From Solwaraspora sp. WMMD792 (GTDB lineage: Bacteria > Actinomycetota > Actinomycetes > Mycobacteriales > Micromonosporaceae), in the NCBI RefSeq assembly GCF_029626105.1, contig NZ_JARUBH010000009.1:4464001-4528000 (forward strand): 64,000 bases of DNA, in the 5' to 3' direction. Below the pieces are notes generated by a model, which was not told the origin of the DNA, searched no databases, and saw nothing but the letters and a program-made list of their open reading frames with translations. Both the position numbers and the translations under genes were made by a program. How positions within the stretch are numbered: the stretch's first letter is position 1; each line of letters begins with the position of its first letter. Below are positions 29,662 to 38,758 of this stretch, in pieces.

Positions 29662-30294
29662 TCAGGGCAGCAGCGCCACGCCGAGCGCCCCCACCGTCTC
29701 CTCGATCTCGTCGGCCACCCGGGCGAAGGTGTGGTCGCCGCGCCCCCACGGATCGTCCAGATCGTCCCCCGGCTGCGGACCGGCGCCGGCCCGGACCGCG
29801 GCGACCGCAGCGACCAGGGCCGCGCCCCGGGCATGCACCGCCTCCGGGGTCACCGCCGCGTCCGGACCCGACCGGACACCGGGCAGCCCGGCCGGGTCCA
29901 CCGCCGGCAGCAACCGGCCGAACTCGCCGAGCACGAAGGTGCGCTCGGCGGCGTCCGGGCGCAACGCGAGCACGTACTCAAGCTGGTCGGCGGTGGCGGT
30001 GAGCACCAGATCGGCGGCGTCGATCTGATCGGACCGCAGCTTACGGGCGGCGAAGCCGTCGACCTGCCCGCCCCGAGCGAGCACCTGGCGGGCCGCCGGC
30101 GGATTCATCTCCTCGCCGGCGTGCCAACCGCCGGTGCCGGCGCTGTGGCTGTGCAACAGCTCCTCGGCCGGCGGCGCGACGGCCGGACCGAGGCGGTCCA
30201 GCCGCTGCTCGAGCGCCAGCACCAACAGCCGCTCGGCCATCGGCGAACGGCAGATGTTGCCCATGCAGACATGAAGGACGGTGAACGGCGGCAC
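29662..30294 (-). CDS. low-molecular-weight protein tyrosine phosphatase-like protein
   Basis: This encodes about 210 residues. The P-loop CMGNICRSPMAERLL at residues 10-24 matches the C(X)5R(S/T) signature. The C-terminal DDLDDPWGRG supplies the general-acid DP motif. LMW-PTPs of actinobacteria remove phosphate from Tyr or act on arsenate or cell-envelope regulators. The GTG start overlaps the stop of the preceding sua5 gene, so the two are coupled. Confidence 0.9.
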   Translation of the reverse strand: MPPFTVLHVCMGNICRSPMAERLLVLALEQRLDRLGPAVAPPAEELLHSHSAGTGGWHAGEEMNPPAARQVLARGGQVDGFAARKLRSDQIDAADLVLTATADQLEYVLALRPDAAERTFVLGEFGRLLPAVDPAGLPGVRSGPDAAVTPEAVHARGAALVAAVAAVRAGAGPQPGDDLDDPWGRGDHTFARVADEIEETVGALGVALLP

Positions 30295-30938
30295 TAGGAC
30301 TCCGTACCGATGATGTCCGGGACCACGTCACGCAGCTTCTCGATCGGGATCGCGCCGTCGCGGACCACCCGGGGCACGTCGCCGGTCAGATCGACGATGG
30401 TGCTGGGCACGGGGTCCGGACACGGGCCGGCCTCCAGGTACGCGCGCACCGAGTAGCCGAGCTGGTCCCGGGCCTCGGCAGCGGTCACCGCCGGCGGCCG
30501 GCCGGTCTTGTTCGCCGACGAGACCGCCATCGGGCCGGTCTCCCGCAGCACCTCCAGCGCCACCGGATGCAGCGGCATCCGGACCGCAACGGTGCCGTCG
30601 GTGTCCCCCAGATCCCAGTTCAGGCTGGGCGCGTGCTCGACGATCATGGTGAGCGCCCCCGGCCAGAAGGCGTCGGCCAGGTCGCGGGCGGGCTGCGGCA
30701 GGATCAGCACCAGCCCGTCGAGAGTGTGCCGGGAACCGACCAGCACCGGCGGCGGCATCTGCCGGTCCCGCCCCTTGGCGTTGAGCAACGCGGTGACCGC
30801 GTACGAGGTGAAGGCGTCGGCACCGACGCCGTACACGGTGTCGGTCGGCAGCACGACCAACTCGCCGTTCTTGACCGCCTCGATCGCCGCGGCGATGCCT
30901 TTGTCACGGTCGGCGGCGGACCGGCAGTCATAGAGCAT
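30294..30938 (-). CDS. L-threonylcarbamoyladenylate synthase (Sua5/YciO/YrdC)
   Basis: This encodes about 214 residues. It makes threonylcarbamoyl-AMP from threonine, bicarbonate and ATP for tRNA t6A37. The family pattern is complete: VVLPTDTVYGVGADAF, KGRDRQMPPPVLVG, FWPGALTMIVEHA, TVAVRMPLHP and GPMAVSSANKTGRPP. It lies downstream of prmC, as in mycobacteria. The ATG at 30938 gives the usual N-terminus; upstream frame has no family similarity. Confidence 0.95.
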   Translation of the reverse strand: MLYDCRSAADRDKGIAAAIEAVKNGELVVLPTDTVYGVGADAFTSYAVTALLNAKGRDRQMPPPVLVGSRHTLDGLVLILPQPARDLADAFWPGALTMIVEHAPSLNWDLGDTDGTVAVRMPLHPVALEVLRETGPMAVSSANKTGRPPAVTAAEARDQLGYSVRAYLEAGPCPDPVPSTIVDLTGDVPRVVRDGAIPIEKLRDVVPDIIGTES

Positions 30939-31000
30939 CACGGTGTGCCAGTCTGCCACGTGTCCGCCCGCTGATCCGCACCGATCACCTCCAGCTGCCG

Positions 31001-31903
31001 TCAGCCCGTCCGGCGGGCGGTGACGAAACGCGGCCGGCCGGCCAGGTCGCGGTGGCTGGTGACAGCGTCGAACCGGCCGTCGGCGGCGACCAACGCGACG
31101 ACGGCGGCGGCGTGACCATCGTCGTGCTCGACCCCGAACAGCCCGCCGGGGCGCAGCAGGGTCACGGCGCGGTGCACCACCGGTCGGATGACCGCCAGGC
31201 CGTCCGGCCCGCCGAAGACCGCCTCGGCCGGGTCGTGCCTGGCGACCTCCGGCGGCACCGGGGTGCCGTCCGGTACGTACGGCGGGTTGCACAGCAGCAC
31301 GTCCACTTGGCCGGCGAACTCGCCGAGCAGGCCCGGATCCCGGACGTCGCCGGCCAGCACCTCGATCGGCCGGTCCCCGGCGGCGGCCTGTCGCCGGGCG
31401 TTGCGGCGCAGCCAGCGCAGGCTGTCCGCCGAGCGTTCGACCGCGACCACCCGCGCCGTCGGAACCTCGTGCGCGACCGCCAGCGCCACCGCGCCACTGC
31501 CGCTGCACAGGTCGACCACGACCGCCTCGCCGGGCTGGTCACGCAGCGCGTCGACGCCCGCCCCGGCGAGCAGTTCGGTCTCCGGCCGGGGCACGAAGAC
31601 CCCCGGCCCCACCGCGAGCTCCAGATAACGAAACGGTGCCGATCCGGTGAGGTGCTGCACCGGTTCTCCCGCCGCCCGGCGGGTCACCAGACTGTGGAAC
31701 CTGCCGATGTCGGCCTGGTCGAAGTCGCCACTCAATGCCAGCCGGCCACGCGGAATGTCCAGCACCGAGGCGGCAATCAGCTCCGCGTCGACGCGGGCGG
31801 CGGCGACACCGGCGGCGGCCAGCCGGGCGGCCGCGGCGGCCACCGCGGCTCGGACCGGCGTCCGATCCGGCAATCCGGAGGTGTTCTCTGGCAAGCGGTT
31901 CAC
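31001..31903 (-). CDS. prmC: release factor glutamine methyltransferase
   Basis: This encodes about 300 residues. PrmC methylates the Gln of the GGQ motif in release factors. The SAM site is VVDLCSGSGAVALAVA and the catalytic NPPY lies in VLLCNPPYVPDG. FVPRPETELL is the family signature. prfA, its substrate, is encoded about 1.7 kb upstream on the same strand; a plus-strand GGDEF gene has come between them. The GTG at 31903 is used. Confidence 0.95.
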   Translation of the reverse strand: MNRLPENTSGLPDRTPVRAAVAAAAARLAAAGVAAARVDAELIAASVLDIPRGRLALSGDFDQADIGRFHSLVTRRAAGEPVQHLTGSAPFRYLELAVGPGVFVPRPETELLAGAGVDALRDQPGEAVVVDLCSGSGAVALAVAHEVPTARVVAVERSADSLRWLRRNARRQAAAGDRPIEVLAGDVRDPGLLGEFAGQVDVLLCNPPYVPDGTPVPPEVARHDPAEAVFGGPDGLAVIRPVVHRAVTLLRPGGLFGVEHDDGHAAAVVALVAADGRFDAVTSHRDLAGRPRFVTARRTG

Positions 31904-32006
31904 GACATAATCATGGTGCGTCCACCCGGGCGTCCGTGGAACAGGTCGCGGATCGGGTCGGGTGTGTGCTCCGCCAGATTCCAGCGGGCTCCAGGGGAGG
32001 TTGTGC

Positions 32007-33563
32007 GTGGGTTGGCTCGACCGGCTCACCGACCAGGCCGAGGCGCTGATGCAGGCCCGGGCGCTGATGGAAAGCAGCCGCTCGGCGGAAGCCTGCGTCG
32101 CCTTCGAGCAGGTGATCCGGAGCACCAGCAACCGGTACGTACGGGCCGACGCGCTGGTGCAGCGGCTCTCCGCGCTGCTCAACCTCGGCCGGTCCGCCGA
32201 GTACACGGTGGCCGTCGACCGGGCGTTCGAGGCCGCCCGGGACGTCAGCGAGCCGTACCTGCACGGCCACCTGCACGCGCTGGCCGCGCTCGCCGCCCAC
32301 CAGCAGGGCGCGTTCGACCGGTGCGTCACCCATCTGGTGCACAGTGCGCGGGCGCTCGGCGCCGCCACCGACGTGGACCGGGAAACCGCCTGGGGCTGGC
32401 ACGACCTGGCGATGGCCTACTCCTACCTCAGTTTCCACGGGTACGCGTTGAGCGCCATCGAGCACGCCCGGCAGCTCGCCAACGCCACCGGCATTCCAGA
32501 GGAGACCTTCGCCGCGCCCGGCATCCGGCTGCGCAACGCCGTCGCGTTGGACCATCATGGAGACACCGACGGCTGCCTGCGGGTGCTCCGCGACATCGGC
32601 AGCGACCTGGCGAAGTTCGTGCACGCCGACCGGGCCGGGCTGCTGCGCCCGAGCAGCCGGGTGGCCTACGGGTACGCCCTGGCCCGGCTGGCCGCACTCG
32701 GTGAGCCGGCCCGACTGCCCGCCGGTGCCCCGGAGGCGACCCGGCTGATGATCGACGGCGGCGACAGTGCCCGCGCCCGCGACCTGCGCCAGCTCGGGGT
32801 GGTCTGCCTGACCATCGCGGCGGACCGGCCGGCGGAGGCGTTGACCCGGCTGTCCGCGGCGGTGGTCTCCGCCGAGACGCTCGGTGCCGCCGAGACGGCC
32901 CGGCTGCGCAGCGTCGCGCACACCCGGGCCGGCGACCACGCCGCCGCGCACGACGCCGACCGGTACGCGTTCCGGCTGGCTACCCGGCGCAACGACCGGC
33001 TGCGCGACATGTACGTCGACGGCATCGCCGCCCGGCTGGACCAGGAGGAGATGCGTCGCTCCGCCGCGCAGTACACCCAGGAGGCGCTGACCGACCCGTT
33101 GACCGGGCTGGCCAGCCGCCGCCACCTCGACCTCTACGTCACCGACATGGCCGGCCGGGGCGATCGGGCCGTGGTGATGGTCTGCGACCTGGACGGTTTC
33201 AAGTCGGTCAACACCGTGCATGGCCACCACTCCGGTGACCTGGTGCTGCAACGGGTCGCCGGGGTGATCAACCGGGTGATGCGCCGGGGTGACTTCGTGG
33301 CCAGGTACGGCGGCGACGAGTTCGTGGTGGTGCTGCCGGGCGCCGGCCCGGCCGAGGCGGCCGACGTGGCCCGCCGGATCACCGCCGCGGTGGCCGGTGA
33401 GGAGTGGGAGTCGCTGGTGCCTGGCACTCCGGTCGGGGTCAGCGTCGGCTACGCCGAAATCAGCGGTTCCGGTCCGGGGTTGCGCGAAGCGCTCAGCCGG
33501 GCCTTCGAGGTGGCCGCCCGGCAGATGCGCGAGGCCCGGCAACGGCCCCATCCGGTGCGCTGA
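32007..33563 (+). CDS. GGDEF diguanylate cyclase with TPR-like N-terminus
   Basis: This encodes about 518 residues. The first 350 residues are Ala/Leu-rich paired helices of TPR type with no membrane segment. The GGDEF domain starts near residue 361 (LTDPLTGLASRRHLDLYV), with DLDGFKSVN and the intact catalytic RYGGDEF. An RRGD motif lies five residues before it, the position of the allosteric c-di-GMP inhibitory site. It should make c-di-GMP in the cytoplasm. GTG 32007 is preferred because AGGGGAGG lies 6 nt upstream. It is the only plus-strand gene inside the prfA-prmC block. Confidence 0.92.
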   Translation: MGWLDRLTDQAEALMQARALMESSRSAEACVAFEQVIRSTSNRYVRADALVQRLSALLNLGRSAEYTVAVDRAFEAARDVSEPYLHGHLHALAALAAHQQGAFDRCVTHLVHSARALGAATDVDRETAWGWHDLAMAYSYLSFHGYALSAIEHARQLANATGIPEETFAAPGIRLRNAVALDHHGDTDGCLRVLRDIGSDLAKFVHADRAGLLRPSSRVAYGYALARLAALGEPARLPAGAPEATRLMIDGGDSARARDLRQLGVVCLTIAADRPAEALTRLSAAVVSAETLGAAETARLRSVAHTRAGDHAAAHDADRYAFRLATRRNDRLRDMYVDGIAARLDQEEMRRSAAQYTQEALTDPLTGLASRRHLDLYVTDMAGRGDRAVVMVCDLDGFKSVNTVHGHHSGDLVLQRVAGVINRVMRRGDFVARYGGDEFVVVLPGAGPAEAADVARRITAAVAGEEWESLVPGTPVGVSVGYAEISGSGPGLREALSRAFEVAARQMREARQRPHPVR

Positions 33564-33569
33564 CCGCCC

Positions 33570-33631
33570 GGCCGGTGCCGGTGTGGCCGCGGTCAGCGGC
33601 ACGGCCGGTGCCGGTGTGGCCGGTCAGCGGC
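33570..33631. repeat. 29-31-bp repeat at the 3' end of prfA
   Basis: Copies lie at 33570-33600 and 33603-33631, identical except for a 2-bp gap. The copy nearest prfA contains the prfA stop (33624-33626); the other lies in the 60-bp gap before the convergent GGDEF gene stop. Confidence 0.9.
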
Positions 33632-34712
33632 GGGTCAGTTCGGTGTCACCGGCCAGCCGGGCAGCCCGGTCCGCCTCGGCGAGCGCGTCGAGGACGCCGT
33701 CCAGCTCCCCGCCGACCACCAGGTCCATGTTGTACGCCGTGTAGCCGATCCGGTGGTCGGTGATCCGGTTCTGCGGGTAGTTGTAGGTGCGCACCCGCTC
33801 GGACCGGTCGACCGTACGCACCTGGGATCGGCGGGCGTCGGACGCCGCCGCGTCGGCCTGTTCCTGGGCGGCGGCGAGCAACCGGGCGCGCAGGATCCGC
33901 ATCGCCTGCTCCCGGTTCTGCAGCTGGCTCTTCTCGTTCTGGCAGGAGACGACGATGCCGGTCGGCAGGTGGGTGATCCGCACCGCCGAGTCGGTGGTGT
34001 TGACCGACTGGCCGCCGGGGCCGGAGGAGCGGAACACGTCGACGCGTAGTTCGTTCGGGTCGACGTTGACCTCGACGTCCTCGGCTTCCGGCAGCACCAG
34101 CACCCCGGCGGCGCTGGTGTGGATCCGGCCCTGCGACTCGGTGACCGGCACCCGCTGCACCCGGTGCACGCCGCCCTCCCACTTGAGCCGGGACCAGACG
34201 CCGTTACCGCCCTCGGGCATCCCCCGCGACTTGATCGCGAGCGAGACGTCCTTGACCCCGCCGAGGTCGGAATCCTGCGAGTCGAGCACCTCGACCTGCC
34301 AGCCGCGCCGTTCGGCGTACCGCAGGTACATCCGTAGCAGGTCGCCGGCGAACAGCGCCGACTCCTCGCCGCCCTCGCCCGCCTTGATCTCGACGATGAC
34401 GTCCTTGGCGTCGTGCGGGTCCCGGGGGATCAGCAGTTCGGCGAGGCGGGCCTCCAGGTCGGGCAGGCTGGCGGCGATCGCCTCCGCCTCGACGGTGAAC
34501 GCCGGGTCCTCGCCGGCCAGCTCCCGGGCGGCGGCCAAATCGGCCCGGGCCTGGGCGAGCTCGCCGGCGGCCTTGTGCAGCGGGGCCAGCTCGGCGAACC
34601 GGCGACCGACCCGGCGGGCGGTGGTCTGGTCCGCGTGGATCGCCGGATCGGACAGCTGCTTCTCCAGCTCGGCGTACTCGTCGAGGAGCCCGGCCAGACG
34701 CTCGCTGCTCAT
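33624..34712 (-). CDS. prfA: peptide chain release factor 1
   Basis: This encodes about 362 residues. RF1 ends translation at UAA/UAG. The catalytic GGQ lies in [21 protein letters not shown], and the codon-recognition region [19 protein letters not shown] precedes it. The ATG at 34712 gives a standard N-terminus [20 protein letters not shown]. rpmE is immediately upstream and prmC downstream. Confidence 0.97.
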   Translation of the reverse strand: MSSERLAGLLDEYAELEKQLSDPAIHADQTTARRVGRRFAELAPLHKAAGELAQARADLAAARELAGEDPAFTVEAEAIAASLPDLEARLAELLIPRDPHDAKDVIVEIKAGEGGEESALFAGDLLRMYLRYAERRGWQVEVLDSQDSDLGGVKDVSLAIKSRGMPEGGNGVWSRLKWEGGVHRVQRVPVTESQGRIHTSAAGVLVLPEAEDVEVNVDPNELRVDVFRSSGPGGQSVNTTDSAVRITHLPTGIVVSCQNEKSQLQNREQAMRILRARLLAAAQEQADAAASDARRSQVRTVDRSERVRTYNYPQNRITDHRIGYTAYNMDLVVGGELDGVLDALAEADRAARLAGDTELTRR

Positions 34713-34800
34713 CAGATGCCTTCCGTGGATACTCCGGCCTTGCGGCCGGGGAGGAAACGGTCCGCCGGGTTGAAAAGACCAGTACCGTCCAGACACCGCA

Positions 34801-34834
34801 GCGCCCGCCCCCGACGTCGGTCGGAAGCGGGCGC
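34801..34834 (-). terminator. GC-rich hairpin after rpmE
   Basis: GCGCCCGC (34801-34808) pairs with GCGGGCGC (34827-34834), with a further CCGAC/GTCGG pairing inside. It lies 12 bp after the rpmE stop and before prfA. No T tract; a moderate candidate. Confidence 0.45.
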
Positions 34835-34845
34835 CGCGTGCACAG

Positions 34846-35070
34846 CTACTTGGCCTTGTTGGCCTTCGCCTTGGCGTACTTCTGCTGGAACTTGGCGACC
34901 CGGCCGGCGGTGTCGAGGACGCGCTGCTTGCCGGTGTAGAACGGGTGGCAGGCGCTGCAGGTCTCAGCGTGGATCTTGCCGCCGGGTGCGGTGCTGCGGG
35001 TGGTGAACGACGCGCCGCAGGAGCAGGTGACCTCGGTGGTCACGTACTCCGGGTGGATGTCCTTCTTCAC
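34846..35070 (-). CDS. rpmE: 50S ribosomal protein L31
   Basis: This encodes about 74 residues. This is the zinc-binding (C+) form: CSCGAS near residue 16 and CSAC near residue 37 supply the four Cys, with HPFYTGKQR as the family signature. The Lys-rich tail is [11 protein letters not shown]. It lies between rho and prfA, the common actinobacterial position. Confidence 0.97.
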   Translation of the reverse strand: MKKDIHPEYVTTEVTCSCGASFTTRSTAPGGKIHAETCSACHPFYTGKQRVLDTAGRVAKFQQKYAKAKANKAK

Positions 35071-35303
35071 GGGTGGTCCTCTCTTCGTCGGTCGCCGGGT
35101 CGCCGTCGACGTCGGCCGCGCCGTTGCGCGGGCCGACTCTGGCGTGAACCGGAACCTGGCCTGTTGTCAGTCTGCCACGGGCCGTGGCGGCGGGTCGCGG
35201 TGGGCGGAGCGAACCGCCCACCGCGACCGTCACGAACACCGCCGGACGCAACGCCCGACGGACCTGCCGGATTCCCGACCGCGCGGGGCGGCCGGTGCCG
35301 GGG

Positions 35304-37226
35304 TCACTCCCCCGGCGTCGACTTCGCGATCTGCATCAGGAACTCGATGTTGGTCCGGCTCTGCTTGAGCCGGTCCAGCAGCAGGTCCAGTGCCGCCTGG
35401 GAGTCCAGCGAGTGGAGCACCTTGCGCAGCTTGTGGGTGATCGCCAGCTCCTCCGGCGCGAGCAGGATCTCCTCCTTACGGGTGCCGGACGGGTGGATGT
35501 CGATCGACGGGAACACCCGCTTGTCGGCGATCTTGCGGTCCAGCTTGAGCTCGGCGTTGCCGGTCCCCTTGAACTCCTCGAAGATCACCGTGTCCATCAT
35601 GGACCCGGTCTCCACCAGCGCGGTGGCGAGGATGGTCAACGAACCGCCGTTCTCGATGTTGCGGGCCGCGCCGAGGAACCGCTTCGGCGGGTACAGCGCT
35701 GTCGAGTCGATACCACCGGACATGATCCGCCCGCTGGCCGGCGCGGCCAGGTTGTACGAGCGGCCCAGCCGGGTCACCGAGTCGAGCAGCACGACGACGT
35801 CGTGGCCCAGCTCCACCAGCCGCTTGGCCCGTTCGATGGCCAGCTCGGCGACCGTGGTGTGGTCCTGCGGTGGCCGGTCGAACGTGGCCGCGACGACCTC
35901 GCCCTTCACCGACCGCTGCATGTCGGTGACCTCTTCCGGACGCTCGTCGACCAGCACCACCATCAGGTGGCACTCGGGGTTGTTGTGCGTGATGGCGTTG
36001 GCGATCGCCTGCAGCACCATCGTCTTGCCCGCCTTGGGCGGGGAGACGATCAGCGCCCGCTGGCCCTTACCGATCGGCATCACCAGGTCGATGACCCGGG
36101 TGGTGAGGATGTGCGGCTCGGTCTCCAGCCGCAGCCGGTCCTGCGGGTAGAGCGGGGTGAGCTTGTAGAACTCGGGACGCCGCCGGGCCTCCTCCGGCTC
36201 CATGCCGTTGATGGTGTCCAGCCGGACCAGCGGGTTGTACTTGTCGCGGCGCTGCTCACCCTCGCGGGTGGCGCGCACCGCGCCGGTGACCGCGTCACCG
36301 CGCCGCAGACCGTGCTTCTTGACCTGCGACATGGAGACGTAGACGTCGTTGGGCCCGGAGAGGTAGCCGGTGGTACGCACGAACGCGTAGTTGTCCAGCA
36401 CGTCGAGGATGCCGGCCACCGGGACGAGTACGTCGTCCTCGGTCACCTGCGGCTCCCGGCCGCCACCACCGTCGCCGTCGCCGCGGTCTCCCCGCCGCCG
36501 ACGGTCGCGGAACCGGCTGCGTCGGCTGCGCCGACCGCCGCCTTCGTTGTCGTCGTCGTCGTTGTTGTCCCGCTGGTTCCGCTCGCCGCGGTCACCCCGG
36601 TCGTTACGGTCACCCCGGTCGTTACGGTCGCGACCACCCCGGCCGTCACCGCCCCGCTCGGCCCGCTCGCCACGGTTGTCCCGCTCGCCACGCTCGGCCC
36701 GCTCGCCACGGTTGTCCCGGTCACGGTTGTCCCGGCCGTCACCGCCCCGGTCGGCCCGCTCGCCCGACTCAGTCGGCGTGGTCTGCGCGGTCGCGGTCTC
36801 GTCGGTACGCGACTCGGCTGCCGACCGACGGCCCCGGCGGGTGCTGCGCTCGCGGGCCGGCTCGTCGACGATGGCAAGTTGCTCACCGTCGCCGCCGTCG
36901 CGCCGCTCGGACCCGCCGTCGCGCCGCTCGGCCTCAGGACGGACCTCGGCGCGGACCTCCTCCCGAGGGGGTGCGGTCGCCGCCGCGACCTCGGCGCGCG
37001 GCCGTGGGGCGCCCCCGCCGGCCTGGCGCTCGGTGATCGCGGTGATCAGCTCACTCTTGCGCATCCGGGCGGTGCCGGAGATGCCGAGCGACGCGGCGAG
37101 GCTCTGCAACTCCGGCAGCAGCATCGCGGACAGCCCGGTGCCGGACCGCCGACGGCGGGCAGGAGCAGCGGTGGTGTCGTCAGCGACGTTGGAGACATCC
37201 GACGTCACGTCGGTGGTGTCGCTCAA
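35304..37226 (-). CDS. rho: transcription termination factor Rho, long actinobacterial form
   Basis: This encodes about 640 residues. The first 240 residues hold a Rho-N helix region (LLPELQSLAASLGISG) and then a very polar Arg/Gly/Asp-rich insert with repeated RGER and NDRGDR units (about residues 145-245). The ATPase part is complete: the primary RNA site (YVSMSQVKKHGLRRGD), Walker A SPPKAGKTM, Walker B DVVVLLDSVTRLGRS and the ring-closing C-terminus. Such inserts raise RNA affinity in GC-rich actinobacteria. The TTG start at 37226 has GGAAGG upstream and gives the family N-terminus. Confidence 0.95.
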   Translation of the reverse strand: MSDTTDVTSDVSNVADDTTAAPARRRRSGTGLSAMLLPELQSLAASLGISGTARMRKSELITAITERQAGGGAPRPRAEVAAATAPPREEVRAEVRPEAERRDGGSERRDGGDGEQLAIVDEPARERSTRRGRRSAAESRTDETATAQTTPTESGERADRGGDGRDNRDRDNRGERAERGERDNRGERAERGGDGRGGRDRNDRGDRNDRGDRGERNQRDNNDDDDNEGGGRRSRRSRFRDRRRRGDRGDGDGGGGREPQVTEDDVLVPVAGILDVLDNYAFVRTTGYLSGPNDVYVSMSQVKKHGLRRGDAVTGAVRATREGEQRRDKYNPLVRLDTINGMEPEEARRRPEFYKLTPLYPQDRLRLETEPHILTTRVIDLVMPIGKGQRALIVSPPKAGKTMVLQAIANAITHNNPECHLMVVLVDERPEEVTDMQRSVKGEVVAATFDRPPQDHTTVAELAIERAKRLVELGHDVVVLLDSVTRLGRSYNLAAPASGRIMSGGIDSTALYPPKRFLGAARNIENGGSLTILATALVETGSMMDTVIFEEFKGTGNAELKLDRKIADKRVFPSIDIHPSGTRKEEILLAPEELAITHKLRKVLHSLDSQAALDLLLDRLKQSRTNIEFLMQIAKSTPGE

Positions 37227-37515
37227 TGGATTCCTTCCCTCGATAGGCCGGGCAACCCGGGTCAAGACGCTAGGTGGCCGGGTGGCCTCGGTGCACCCGC
37301 CTCGCATGACACGTCGCGGGAGTCTTCGCGCAGCTTTGCCGGACCCGCTTCACCAGCCTCGGTGGGCAGCTCTCGACATCTGCAGCGATCCGTGGAGACT
37401 GCGGTTTGGCGGTGGCCTAGGCAGGGGTGAGACGGGCTTACCGCCGATAGCTTCGGGGGTGCGCCGCCCCGCAGGAGATCGCGTGCTTCGCGGCTGTGCT
37501 TGGCCTAGAGCGTAG

Positions 37516-38460
37516 TCAACTCTTCCGACCTGCGGCAACAGGGTCCCGCTCGGCGTGTCCTACTATAGCGCCTTCGATCCGCGCTCCGGCAACGTCTACC
37601 GGAAACAAGTGAGTCTGCCAGTCCATTCCCGGACAGAAGCCCGCCGGGACTTCGGTCAACGCCAGGACGCTCGGACCCGCCCCACTGATCACGGCAGCCA
37701 CACCGGTTGCCCGCAGTCGGCGAAGCAGTTCCGCACTGGCCGGCATCGATGGACCCCGGTAGTCCTGGTGCACCCGGTCCTCGGTCGCGGCCAGCAAAAG
37801 CGTCGGGTCGGCGCTGATCGCGTGGCTCAGCAGGGCGGCCCGACCGGCGGTGAACGCGGCGTCCGCGTGCGGAACCTGGGCGGGCAGCGCCGCCCGCGCC
37901 GCCTCGGTCAGACCCCGGTTACCGGGTACGTAGACGGTCGGCGACACCGCCGGATGCACCGGCACCGACACCGCGCGCGACCCGGACGCCTCGGTCCAGG
38001 CGATGGTGAAACCGCCGAGCAGGCAGGGCGCCACGTTGTCCGGGTGACCCTCCAGCCGCGCGGCGATCCGCAGCGCGGCGGCGGTGTCCAGCAGCTGCGT
38101 CCCGCCGACGACGAGCCCTCGGGCCAGTTGCACGCCGGCCACGATCGCCGCCGACGACGAACCCAGGCCACGCGCCTGGGGGATCCGGTTCACGCAGCTC
38201 AGCGCCAGACCGGCCGGCCGGCCGCCGAGCTCGTCGAAGGTGGCGTGCATGGCGCGGACGACGAGATGGCCGTCGTCGAGCGGCAACTCCCCGGTGCCTT
38301 CGCCGGAGATCTCGACCCGGCAGCCGGCGGGCGCCACCCGGGCGGTCACCTCGTCGTGGTGACCGAGCGCCAACCCGAGCGCGTCGAACCCGGGGCCGAG
38401 ATTGGCGCTGGTGGCCGGGACCCGCACGGTCACCGGTCCGGGAACGAAGCTGATAGCCAT
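37516..38460 (-). CDS. thrB: homoserine kinase
   Basis: This encodes about 314 residues, GHMP-kinase family. VTVRVPATSANLGPGFDALGLAL is the N-terminal signature and IPQARGLGSSSAAIVAGV the ATP-binding loop. It phosphorylates homoserine for threonine synthase. In mycobacteria thrB directly follows thrC; here the two are about 6.6 kb apart. The usual downstream gene rho follows. Confidence 0.96.
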   Translation of the reverse strand: MAISFVPGPVTVRVPATSANLGPGFDALGLALGHHDEVTARVAPAGCRVEISGEGTGELPLDDGHLVVRAMHATFDELGGRPAGLALSCVNRIPQARGLGSSSAAIVAGVQLARGLVVGGTQLLDTAAALRIAARLEGHPDNVAPCLLGGFTIAWTEASGSRAVSVPVHPAVSPTVYVPGNRGLTEAARAALPAQVPHADAAFTAGRAALLSHAISADPTLLLAATEDRVHQDYRGPSMPASAELLRRLRATGVAAVISGAGPSVLALTEVPAGFCPGMDWQTHLFPVDVAGARIEGAIVGHAERDPVAAGRKS

Positions 38461-38494
38461 CGCCCCATGCTAGGTCCTGGCAGGTCGCCCGGTG

Positions 38495-38743
38495 TCAGGG
38501 TGCCGGCGGTCGGTCCGGGCCGGCGGCCGACGGGCCCGATCCAGGCGCCCGCTCGGACCCGGGTGCCCGCTCGGATCCAGGTGTCCGACCCGATCCAGGT
38601 GTCCGGCCGGCGGCGCGCAGCGCGAACCGCAGCGCGTACTCGATCTGGGCGTTGACGCTGCGCAGGTCGTCGGCGGCCCACTTGGCAATCGCCTCGTGGA
38701 CCGCCGGATCGAGCCGCAGCAGCAGCTTCTTGCGTTCGGCCAT
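38495..38743 (-). CDS. ribbon-helix-helix (Arc-type) protein with repetitive tail
   Basis: This encodes about 82 residues. The first 46 (MAERKKLLLRLDPAVHEAIAKWAADDLRSVNAQIEYALR...) form an Arc/HicB-like ribbon-helix-helix. The rest is a Pro/Gly/Ser-rich tail built from four 18-bp repeats (38538-38609). It lies 15 bp after the SPFH gene and is probably in its operon, so it may regulate that gene. Confidence 0.8.
   Translation of the reverse strand: MAERKKLLLRLDPAVHEAIAKWAADDLRSVNAQIEYALRFALRAAGRTPGSGRTPGSERAPGSERAPGSGPSAAGPDRPPAP
38538..38609. repeat. 18-bp tandem repeat, four units, coding
   Basis: Units begin at 38538, 38556, 38574 and 38592 and encode six-residue GSERAP/GSGRTP repeats in the tail of the RHH protein. 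The unit length keeps the frame. Confidence 0.9.
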
Positions 38744-38758
38744 CAGCCGTGGACCGCC

